Part shown: positions 37,297 to 46,581 of the stretch, piece after piece
Numbering within the stretch: the stretch's first letter is position 1
Layout: each line of letters opens with the position of its first letter
NCBI GenBank assembly: GCA_015680685.1
Contig: MNCI01002813.1
Coordinates: 62,001-126,000 of the forward strand
DNA length: 64,000 nt
Origin: Gnetum montanum
Lineage: Eukaryota; Streptophyta; Gnetopsida; Gnetales; Gnetaceae
Reading direction: 5' to 3'
Translations under genes and position numbers: made by a program
The notes under the pieces: model-generated
What the model was told of the DNA's origin: nothing
Seen by the model: only the letters and a program-made list of their open reading frames with translations
Databases searched by the model: none

Positions 37297-38667
37297 TGTT
37301 GGCAGATTTAGCCATTCCATGAAGCAGCAAAGCAAAAATATATGATGGGTGTGCCTTATTGATGTTTTAATACTTGAAAGTTTCATGTATAAAATTATTA
37401 AATGGAGGAAGAGTATTTAACAATTTCAAATGATGACATCAAGGAAAGAAAAATTCATCATGCTCCTTTGGAAAACGAAATTTGGAAAGGGTTATCGCCA
37501 CATCAAGAAGGAGCATCATCATCACACTTGGAAGATTTGTAAAGAAGATTGTTTGCAAGATGGCTTGCTAGAAAAAACATTTCAGCCTCTTTGTTATGAT
37601 CCTGTGAGTTATGCATTTCATTTTTTGTTTTTTTTTAAATTACTTAGCTAGTGGTTTAGATAGTATCATCCTTGGCAAGTAATTTTGGGATTTTTAGATT
37701 GGTTTTATTGTTCTTATTGCCCGATAGAAATTTCTGTTAAAATTTTGCCATAGAAGTGCTAGTGAATGAAAGCCTTAAGAGCATTTTAGTAGTAAATTTC
37801 ATTATTGTGCAACGTTTGGGAACTACTATTGGGTTGTTGGAAGAGAGCCTCTATTTGTAGTCATGCCGTGGAACAATTTAGTAGCCGAGAGGGTTCAGAA
37901 AATCTTTGGTATTTTGATGGGACCAGAATAGCTTCTTTATCTTTAAAGTGATTTTCTGTGTTATTTCAATCAGAAATTGTCAAGTCTTTTAAAGGTTCTA
38001 TGTGAATGCAATCATTGGCATCTATTGTCTAGTCAAAGTGGAGTCTCGTATGTGGTAGTTTACGCAGCGATTTTTGGTAGCACAATAGGATTATCTTGAA
38101 GCTATTGCTTGGTTGAGCCTTGGAAGTTTGAACAATTCATAGACATTGAATTTGGAATAAATTTATTGTGAAGTGTTTACTCGTGTCATTTTACCTTGTT
38201 TAAATATTTGAGGTCCACACAAATCTGCTTTCTTTTCTTTCTGTCTATTTCCTTTGAATCTTGCTCTATTTCTAGTTTTCTTGTGGAACTATATATCTCT
38301 CTCTGGGGAAAATTAGGAGTAGATTTGCGGAGTTGTGCTCAAATGTTTATGCAAAATTTTACTTGTTACAAGCAGGTATTATAGGGACCGCATAGACTAG
38401 GTAGTTTGAACAAAATAGGAAACTCTCAATAACTCACAGTACTTGATAAAGTTGGCTGAATCTCTTAAAGTAAGTCATTTGTATTTCACACACACGCAAT
38501 CGTTACATTGCACACAACCGCACGCCGCAACAGCACACACACATACTCACATTAACTACTGAGTTTATTTGGAGGTATCTGGGCCTTGGTGTTGCCAGAG
38601 ACCAGCAGGCACCTAAATCCTGTTCGAGGACACTCGTTGGCGGTCGCGTCCCAAACGGTCGCCAACA
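37297..38667 (+). repeat. 5' LTR of D (1371 bp)
   Basis: TGTTGGC at the left and GCCAACA at the right form a 7-bp inverted terminal pair. It matches the 3' LTR base for base apart from scattered changes. No convincing TATA box was seen. An open frame at 37430-37651 is repeated in the 3' LTR simply because the LTR is. Confidence 0.93.
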
Positions 38668-38674
38668 GTTCTTT

Positions 38675-38691
38675 TGGCGCTAGAAGGAGGG
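38675..38691 (+). other. Primer-binding site of D
   Basis: TGGCGCTAGAAGGAGGG, seven bases after the LTR end, identical to the PBS of element C although D belongs to another family. tRNA not assigned. Confidence 0.8.
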
Positions 38692-38784
38692 CTGAAAATT
38701 AAGCCTCTAGGTTCATAAGCCTTATACTTTTAGTACATCAACAATTATTTGTAAGGCTTAAGAATTAGATACTATTTTCAGTTC

Positions 38785-39567
38785 ATGACCAAGAAATTTC
38801 ATAGTTTGGAAAGTTTCAAAGTTTCAAAAGATATTCTAGATTCTAAGACTGATTCTTCATCAGAAGAAGAACAAAAGAAAGTTTCTGAATTGGGAACAAG
38901 TAGTGGAGTGAAAACTAGAAGATCAAGAAGATCACCCATTATCTCTGGTTTATCAATTCGTAAGAGAAGATCTAGAAAGTCTAAGAGTTCAACATTTCAA
39001 AGGAATAGGATGGCAAATCCTTGGCAAGGAGTTACACCATTAGGATTTCAAAATTACAATGATATTCCTAAGGTAGTTTACAAATATTTGCCTGAGCCTT
39101 TCATTCCTGGAAAAGCTTATTTAGCTGAAGAATATATTCACATGTTTGAGTTAGCTTTAGCTCATGCAAATATTCAACATGAAGATCAAGCTTGTAGGTT
39201 GTTTGTATCAAATCTAAAGGATATGGCTCAGATTTGGTATTCAAACTTACCAAGTAATAGTATTACAAGTTGGGATGACATGAAGAATCTTTTCTTGGCC
39301 CAGTTTGGTAATCAATTAGATCAACAACAACTATACTATGGGTTGATACAAGCTAAGCAAGGAGTTAAAGAGTCAATTAGAGATTTCAACATTAAGTTTC
39401 AACGAATTTGTGGACTCTTTCAAAGGCAATATAGGCCATCAGAAGAAATGCTTAAGGAAACTTACCTTAAGGCTGTCAACCCCAACATTTCAATTTGGTT
39501 AAGGAGAACTCCAAACTTAACTACACTAAATGAATACTTCAGTGAAGCTATACAGTTAGAAAAATAG
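38785..39567 (+). CDS. Gag (capsid part) of D, 260 codons
   Basis: N-terminus basic and Ser-rich (about residues 1-75), then a retrotransposon gag capsid domain at about residues 80-255. Landmarks are an EYIHMFELAL helix, AQIWYSNLP, and a WDDMKNLFLAQF motif followed by QLYYGL and FQRICGLF. It ends at UAG (39565-39567) and the same frame continues at once into the next ORF. The two were probably one protein, either through readthrough or a recent CAG-to-TAG change. It would form the particle that packages D RNA. No CCHC zinc knuckle. Confidence 0.85.
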   Translation: MTKKFHSLESFKVSKDILDSKTDSSSEEEQKKVSELGTSSGVKTRRSRRSPIISGLSIRKRRSRKSKSSTFQRNRMANPWQGVTPLGFQNYNDIPKVVYKYLPEPFIPGKAYLAEEYIHMFELALAHANIQHEDQACRLFVSNLKDMAQIWYSNLPSNSITSWDDMKNLFLAQFGNQLDQQQLYYGLIQAKQGVKESIRDFNIKFQRICGLFQRQYRPSEEMLKETYLKAVNPNISIWLRRTPNLTTLNEYFSEAIQLEK

Positions 39568-41112
39568 TTGAACTTGAATCCTGAAGAACATATTGCGATT
39601 CCAAAAAGAGAAGAAAAAGTTATGATCCCTATGCAAGATATAGCTAAATTTAAAGCTTTACCGGGTCCATATCATGTTAAGGAAGAACAAGAACATGAAA
39701 GAGTGGGATCTAAAAAAGGACAATTAATGAGAGATATGTCTAACAAAATAGTGAAGCTTGAGAAAGCATTGGCAAGAGTAAATATCAAGGAAGAAAGGAA
39801 AGATAGAAAGCATAAACATCAAGAAACTAAATTAGTAGAAGATGAGGATGAAAGTGATCTTATTATGTCCAACTTTCTTGATATTGAATCTGATGATGAG
39901 TTATCTAGTGTTCATTATGCGAGTAAATCTTCTAGCAATGGATCAAGTGATACTTCTTCTCTATCAAGTTCTGAAGAAGATATGTCTTCAGATGAGGAAT
40001 GTAATAACAACGAGGAAAATGGATATAATCTTCGATCTAAGGAAAGACTAACTACTTCTAGACCCTCAAATGTTATTACTGATCCATCTAGTAAGAGAAA
40101 AGCTTTTGAGCCAAGTAGAAGAGATAATAATAGAGGTAAAGACAATCAAGTGGAGCAAAGCACTCCAAATCAGTGTTTTAATAGATGGATAAGGAAATCA
40201 AGTTTCATTGGTGATGGAGAGTATGATTTGATAAAAGACCTTAAACATGTCAAGGCCAATATTAGCCTCTATCAGTTGCTTCAAATGGGATATCAGCAAA
40301 GAAAGGATTTAGAGTTCATTAAAAGTAAAAGGAGAGCTAGAGAATCAGAGTTAAGTTATGTGTCTAGTAATGATGAGAAATTGAAGACTTCACATGACAA
40401 GGAAGCTCCTCTTTTTCTTTTGACAATGAAATTGAAGAATAAATACTTACACAATTGTTTGGTTGATTCCGGAGCCACGTCTACTATAATGCCATTGTCT
40501 ATATGTAAGAAACTTGGTTTGATTCCTGAAAAATCAAATAGGAAGATTGTTCAAGTGGATAAAAGTAGAGTAAAGATTGTGGGTCAATTTCCAAATGTTC
40601 TATTGGAAATTGCTTCTGAACCTCGTGTTAGAAGTAGAGTAACTATTCAAGTGGCAGACATACCAGATTCACATAGTCTCTTATTGAGTAGAAGTTGGAG
40701 CAAGAACTTCTCTGGTTACATATCAACGGATTATTCTCACATGTGGCTACCTTGGAAAGGAGAACCGAATCAAATATACATCTATAGTGAACCTTTCATG
40801 ATGTATAACATTACTTCAAATAGAACAAGTAGGATGGTTGAAAAAGGAGTTGTTGAAAACAAAATTTGTACACTCCAAGAAAATGAGGATTCACTTGAGA
40901 AAGAGGATGAGAGGATTAGAGATTTGAGGATTCCTACCAGAGTAATCCTCAACATTCTCTTTCCATCTCAAGAAAGGTCCATGAACAAAGGACTTAATAA
41001 TGTACAGTTTGTTTATTTTGTTAGGAATGAGGTTTTTGTCCCATCACACCTTATGTTAAATGGGAATTTTCCTCCAAAAATATTTATTAGTTCAGATGTA
41101 AAAGTTCAATAA
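39568..41112 (+). CDS. Gag C-terminus plus aspartic protease of D, 514 codons
   Basis: In frame with the preceding gag after a single UAG. An intact 514-codon frame with no AUG at its beginning (first codon TTG). Order: a Lys/Glu-rich helical region, then an acidic Ser-rich stretch (about residues 90-150). A basic segment and an NISLYQLLQMG block similar to the sequence before protease in other gypsy elements follow. The retropepsin domain at about residues 285-400 has LVDSGATSTIMPLS with the catalytic D-S-G, and HSLLLSRSW downstream. The frame ends before the PPT with no RT. It would cleave Gag. The intact length is striking beside the broken family-1 genes. Confidence 0.85.
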   Translation: MNLNPEEHIAIPKREEKVMIPMQDIAKFKALPGPYHVKEEQEHERVGSKKGQLMRDMSNKIVKLEKALARVNIKEERKDRKHKHQETKLVEDEDESDLIMSNFLDIESDDELSSVHYASKSSSNGSSDTSSLSSSEEDMSSDEECNNNEENGYNLRSKERLTTSRPSNVITDPSSKRKAFEPSRRDNNRGKDNQVEQSTPNQCFNRWIRKSSFIGDGEYDLIKDLKHVKANISLYQLLQMGYQQRKDLEFIKSKRRARESELSYVSSNDEKLKTSHDKEAPLFLLTMKLKNKYLHNCLVDSGATSTIMPLSICKKLGLIPEKSNRKIVQVDKSRVKIVGQFPNVLLEIASEPRVRSRVTIQVADIPDSHSLLLSRSWSKNFSGYISTDYSHMWLPWKGEPNQIYIYSEPFMMYNITSNRTSRMVEKGVVENKICTLQENEDSLEKEDERIRDLRIPTRVILNILFPSQERSMNKGLNNVQFVYFVRNEVFVPSHLMLNGNFPPKIFISSDVKVQ

Positions 41113-41171
41113 AAGCTTCAAGTACAGTTCAGTTTTAAAATGAGGGTTGCATAAATTTTTTTATGCTTTTT

Positions 41172-41189
41172 TTTAAAAGGGGGCAGAAA
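41172..41189 (+). other. Polypurine tract of D
   Basis: AAAAGGGGGCAGAAA lies within the 18 bases directly before the 3' LTR and is the expected plus-strand primer. Confidence 0.8.
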
Positions 41190-42345
41190 TGTTGGCACAT
41201 TTAGCCATTCCATGAAGCAGCAAAGCAAAAATATATGATGGGTGTGCCTTATTGATGTTTTAATACTTGAAAGTTTCATGTATAAAATTATTAAATGGAT
41301 GAAGAGTATTTAAAAATTTCAAATGATGACATCAAGGAAAGAAAAATTCATCATGCTCATTTGGAAAACGAAATTTGGAAAGGGTTATTGCCACATCAAG
41401 AAGGAGCATCATCATCACACTTGGAAGATTTGTAAAGAAGATTGTTTGCAAGATGACTTGCTAGAAAAAAGATTTCAGCCTCTTTGTTATGGTCCTGTGA
41501 GTTATGCATTTCATTTTTTGTTTTTTTTAAATTTCTTAGCTAGTGGTTTAGATAGTATCATCCTTGGCAAGTAATTTTGGTATTTTTAGATTGCTTTTAT
41601 TGTTCTTGTTGCCCGATAGAAATTTCTGTTAAAATTTTGCCATAGAAGTGCTAGTGAATGAAAGCCTTAAGAGCATTTTAGTAGTAAATTTCATTATTGT
41701 GCAACGTTTGGGAACTACTATTGGGTTGTTGGAAGAGATCCTCTATTTGTAGTCACACCATGGAACAATTTAGTAGTCGAGAGGGTTCAGAAAATCTTTG
41801 GTATTTTGATGGGACCAGAATAGCTTCTTTATCTTTAAAGTGATTTTCCGTGTTATTTCAATCAGAAATTGTCAAGTCTTTTAAAGGTTCTNNNNNNNNN
41901 NNNNNNNNNNNNNNNNNNNNNNNNNNNNNNNNNNNNNNNNNNNNNNNNNNNNNNNNNNNNNNNNNNNNNNNNNNNNNNNNNNNNNNNNNNNNNNNNNNNN
42001 NNNNNNNNNNNNNNNNNNNNNNNNNNNNNNNNNNNNNNNNNTTACAAGCAGGTATTATAGGGACCGCGTAGACTAGGTAGTTTGAACAAAATAGGAAACT
42101 ATAAATAACTCACAGTACTGGACAAAGTTGGCTGAATCTCTTTAAAGTAAAGTCATTTTTAGTTCACACACAACGAAATTGTCACATTTCATACAACCGC
42201 ACGCCGCAACAGCACACACACATACTCACAGTAACTACTGAGTTATTTGGAGGTATCTGGGCCTTGGTGTAGCCAGAGACCAGCAGGCACCTAAATCCTG
42301 TTCGAGGACACTCATTGGTGGTCGCATCCCAAACGGTCGCCAACA
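41190..42345 (+). repeat. 3' LTR of D (1156 bp as assembled)
   Basis: Same ends as the 5' LTR. Contains the assembly gap at 41892-42041. The bases between the matching flanks in the 5' LTR number 366, so the real 3' LTR is about 1372 bp. Confidence 0.93.
41892..42041. other. Assembly gap, 150 N
   Basis: Run of 150 undetermined bases. By comparison with 38000-38365 it should be about 366 bases. Open frames that cross it are artefacts. Confidence 0.95.
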
Positions 42346-42350
42346 ATGGG
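42346..42350. repeat. Target-site duplication of D, right copy
   Basis: ATGGG, pairs with 37292-37296. Confidence 0.93.
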
Positions 42351-45300
42351 GCCATCGACACGGGCCATACCGAGGACCAAGCACTCAACACACAAGGTCT
42401 AAGGAACTTACACTGGATCTGGGACATGGCCCGTTTCAGCTGTTATCATGCATACAACACTTTGTTCGTGGCTTGCCATGTGTCGATATAATTCCAAAAC
42501 CCACAAGGCACGATGTACTACACGGGCAGGTAAGCAAATTTTGTTGGTGTCTACTCTTCTGTTTTGTTTTCTGCGTGCATGTAATGTAGGGGAAGCTTAT
42601 GTGCAAAATGTAAAATAAGCCTACGCTATATGGTATAGGTTTTTTATACATGACAACAGGTTAATTGGTGATGGCGATGCGTTGGCTTGGGCCAAAACGA
42701 CAATAATGGCATTTACTGCGACCAACAATGTGTGTGCCGGTGTTATCGGGCAAATTGGCCATGAGATGCATGAGTATCGCACCCGCTACAAGAACCCTTT
42801 TAAGAAGTGTTAAGAACTTGGGTGGCTACACGATGACTGGACCTCAGATGTGCCCCTTACGGTTGAGGATGTAGAGAGGGACCTGCCACCATTCCCTTTG
42901 CCCTTCGGACCTAGTAAGGCTGCTGCATGTTCTGATGTCATGCGTGTAGTTGCGAGTCATGGACATTATGTAATAGTGTTTCTATTTGACTTGCATTTTA
43001 TGCCTTTCAGTTAGGGAATCCTGAGAGATTACCCTTACGATTTTCAGCCGTGAGGCATGGGATGTCCTCTTCCACTATGGCGATATTAAGGAGGCACAGC
43101 GTTGGCTCGGCCACTCGGTGGGCCCAATCATAGTGACCGCCAAGATCGAGGTAGCAGGGCTAATGCACTTGTTTTTGGCTGCGACCCCTGATGTCCCCGC
43201 CAGCGAAATGATAGCCTTGGTCGACTCCTTCCATGAGCAGGCGGATCATTTTTGCACGTGCGTACATAACATGCGCGTAAACTTTGATATTGACGCTCAA
43301 CTCTTCTCGGACTTGTTTGTCATCCCTTCGAACAACCTTCCCGTAAAGGCAAAGACCAAGAGGAGCCCTAGAGTTGAGGAGTTTCTGAAGGAGTGGGTGA
43401 GGATCCCTAAAGAGACCAAGGGGTTTCCTTGTGAGAAATTCAAGATGGGGACTGCCAAGACACTTTATCCCCTTTTTCGGGCCTGGGCCTTCCCCAAAAC
43501 CCTCTTGCAGGTGAAGTTCTTTTCGGTAGAACAGACCTGTATTATGAGAGAGGTTCTGGAAGAGGGAACCAGGTTCGATTGGGTGAGCCATCTTGGCAAG
43601 GGACTACGCAGTGAAATGGTCAAGCTTCACACGAAGCTCGAGTCCCGCTTCAATGTGTATTACGTCTTTTTCATAGCTTGCCTCCAGCGGTTCGCTGAGT
43701 TCTTGGTCATTCAGAGGAATGGGGTCTGGGTGCAGCAAGACCAAGACCAGCTATCCAAACCTTGGATTGGCCACATTTTCAGCACTACCCATGGGCAAGA
43801 TCTACTGGAAGGGATCAGGGAGTCGTTATCTGTAATGACTAAAGGCTTGATGGCACCCCAAGTGCGTAGTCTCGATAGTGTAGGTGGGATAATTCCTACC
43901 TACACTGGTGATGTCTCACGAGGGAAACGCCTGGCGGAGGAAATTGTGGAACCGGCAGCTCGGTGGAAGAGACTCCGCCTAACCGAGGCCCTTGGGGGTG
44001 ATGTAGGCCAAACTGTTGGGATCAAGGTGCAGCGGAAGAAGCCTCCTCCTGGTAAGTGTTAAAGGATTATATATGCAATTCTTTACTTAGATAATTTGGA
44101 ATTATAGGCTAACGTATGGTGGTGTAAACAGTAAAAATGATAGGGCAATTGTCCCCTGAGACAGGGGCGATGGTACTAAGCCATGGGAAGGGGACCTCAA
44201 TTTTGGAAGAAGAGGCCCCAGCTATTAATATTAGCTATGTGCAGGTTCCAGTGCATGAGGTGGCCCTAGCTACTAACGGAAGCTGTGTACAGGCTGGGGT
44301 GCATGAGGAGGCCTCAGCCACTGGAACCAGTGACACACAGACTCCGGTGCGTGAAAGGGAAAAAGATACGGAAGATGTTGATGAAATCGCCACTGTCACC
44401 GGCAGAGGTAATGAGTGCATTAGCATGTTTGCAAAAAAAATTTTGATAAAGGGAGTGTCTAACCAAATTACGCTATAGGGGAAGAAGATGCTTCAACGTC
44501 TGCTGCTGCAAGCAAAATGTGGAGGGACTTCCCCAATAAATTTTCCTTCATGGAAGGTGTCATCAGCGACATGATCGAGCATCTGGAACACGTCAAACCT
44601 GGCGCTGGTAAGTTATAGCCGTAATGAGGTTACGACATAATTTCTTAGTAATGTGTCATCCGTATTGATGCTTGTTTTCTGTCAGGAGCTGACCTCTGAT
44701 GGGATCCCGCAGAGCCCATTGATCTGGACACAGTGGAGCCCCCATCTGATGGGGTAGTTGTTCCATGCCACATTTATGAGGAAATACGTAAATGTGCGTT
44801 ACGCTCAACGCGCTCCGTATGGGAAAGTAGAAACGTTAATGAAAGCATATGGAAAAGGCTTCAACGGTCGGAGCAGAGGGTTGAATCCTTGACCAAGGAA
44901 GTTAAGGACCTGAGGGCATGGTACGAATTCTTATAGGCTCAAGTGATGGGGGATGAGGATTGGCGCACCGCTGTTATTGATCACTCCTATTATTGGACAA
45001 CCATCAAGAACAACATACAGAACAGTCGGGCGTTAGTAGAGCAGAGGATGCAAATTGAACTCCTTGCTCAGAAAAGTTGAGACTGGAGGGACTACTGCGC
45101 CAGCATACAGAAATGGGGGCAGAAGGAGAAAGACCACAAGCATGTATATAAAAGGGAAAGCACCACTTATAGAAAACGTTACCGCGATTTCGCCATTAAA
45201 GCTCGATCCCTGGAGGTTTTCGTGGACACCATCAGAGCGTCTAAAGCTTTCAAGAAGTTCGAAGGGTAGGTGACCATAACTGCTTCCCCGGAGAGGGCAA

Positions 45301-45832
45301 TGGTTTTCCCCAGGAATCAAGCTACGATCCCTACCTTCTTCCCAGATCTGGCCTGTTGGAGTAGCATGGAGAAAGGGAAGGTGAAAGCTGGAGCTACGTT
45401 GGGCGAGGATGTGTGGCCAGACTTGACGGAGGATGAGATTATGCAGTGCCTGTGGGCTGGCCTGGAAAAGCTCCCCTTTGCTATGGAAGTAGGGCCGTTG
45501 CGAGTAAGTTTAGGCAAGACTTAGTCAGAAAGTTTACTAGCTTGTATTGTCTATTCTAACTTTTCGAGGTTATTTGGCTTTAGGTATCGGAAGAAGATAG
45601 AGAAGATACACCAGCTGAGGGGCTGGGTGAGGAAACAGAGGAAGTAGGGGAGGAACGCAGGAATGAAGAGTGTTCTCCTATGAGACCATTCCCGGAACGA
45701 GAGCCTCATGAAGAGGCAAGCCTTCATGAAGGGATAATTCCCAAAAAAAATGGTCCACTAGAGGATGACCTTTTGGGACTAGGTTCAGAGTTAAGAGATA
45801 CCGGTGATAGTGGCAATAGGGGGAACGCGTAA

Positions 45833-46581
45833 TTATTATTTACGCAAAATTTTGTTAATGTTGTAGTATCATGTTACGAATGACTAGAAAGACATGTTAT
45901 AAAACATGGTGGGTGCATTGAATATCAATTACCTAAGTAATTGTTGGAAAGTTCACCTAAGTAATAATGATAGAGCGTAATTCCTAGCTTAAGGTCGTTG
46001 CTGGCCGGAAGCGTAAAATAAAAAAAGTGTAAATGGTGATACCGCATCTTCCTATGTAACTAGTTTAAGGCCGTTGCGGGCCAACATATGAGTTTGCGTA
46101 AACTAGTTGCAGACCAACTGCGTAACCACATAACAGAATATAACCCTACATAAGTGCGTAAAATGATGTGAAGATGTAAATGAGGATTGTAGATAACTTT
46201 GGATGACTAGTTTAGGGCCGTTGCGGGCCGGATGCAAAACTACGTATAACAGTATGAAGGAGGTCGATTTTGTATAACTAGTTTAAGGCCGTTGAGGGCC
46301 GAAAGTGTAATTGAGTACAATGGTGTGAACAGGTTAATTTTGTATAGCTAGTGTAAGGCCGTTGCGGGCCAAAAGCATAACTAGTAATAAAAATGTAATC
46401 CTGGATAAATGCGTAAAGGAACGAGAAGGCGTAGCTAACGCGAGTACGATAAAACACACAACAAGTGAAAAGTGTAAACCCAGAAAGCAAATATAGCATA
46501 AAAGTATGTTGAAATAAAAAAAAGAAGCTACTAAACAGGAAAACTTACTAGAAAGTGGAAGTATACGCAGAAGACCATTGT
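45833..46581 (-). repeat. Post-protease spacer and hairpin array of C
   Basis: On the plus strand five or six copies of CTAGTTTAAGGCCGTTGCGGGCC and close variants (about 45985-46375), spaced 55-150 bases. On the element strand each is GGCC-CGCAAC-GGCC-TTAAACTAG, an inverted GGCC pair with a 6-base loop and a constant tail. It lies between the stop of gag-protease and the end of the antisense gene. Many TTACGC/GCGTAA words are scattered between the copies. Confidence 0.8.

Larger units (their letters stand above)
37297..42345 (+). mobile_element. Element D: non-autonomous gag-protease LTR element (TR-GAG-like, family 2)
   Basis: Two direct LTRs with TGTTGGC...GCCAACA ends, TSD ATGGG, PBS, a gag-protease frame and a PPT. 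There is no RT, RNase H or integrase in the 2.5 kb interior. This matches the published TR-GAG class, which must borrow pol from another element. Length is 5,049 bp as assembled, including a 150-base N run in the 3' LTR. It is inserted in exon 2 of the antisense gene of C, in that gene's orientation. The LTRs differ at few positions, so it is the youngest element here. Confidence 0.93.
36637..45832 (+). pseudogene. Antisense eight-exon gene of element C (disrupted by D)
   Basis: Opposite strand to gag and pol. Exons: 1, 36637-36758; 2, 36994-37296 plus 42351-42529 (split by D); 3, 42639-42913; 4, 43011-44051; 5, 44132-44407; 6, 44479-44607; 7, 44686-45503; 8, 45584-45832. Introns 2-7 are 71-109 bp, begin GTAAG or GTAATG and end AG. 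They join coding phases 2,1,1,1,1,0 correctly; the exon 1-2 junction is unresolved. The product would be about 1100 residues: Lys-rich start, FCP1/NIF-like domain, long novel region (exon 4), helical charged region (exon 7), acidic C-terminus. Decay: start codon ATG changed to GCG, donor of exon 1 GT to AT, and stops in exons 2, 3, 4 and 7. Function unknown. Confidence 0.82.

Noticed and set aside
37430-37651. 73-codon ORF in the D LTR, repeated at 41323-41574, as a gene
   Set aside because: The duplicate is due to the LTR pair. No family was recognised and the frame differs between copies near its end.
41850-42071. Open frames crossing the N run
   Set aside because: They exist only because N codons were translated as unknown residues.
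43160-43591. 143-codon minus-strand ORF opposite exon 4 of the C antisense gene
   Set aside because: Shadow frame. The plus-strand exon has conserved splice sites and a match in A and B, while this frame is not kept.
43118-44062. Exon 4 of the C antisense gene as a single-exon gene starting at its internal Met
   Set aside because: Frame-consistent splice sites at both ends and upstream homology with A and B show that it is one exon of a larger gene.
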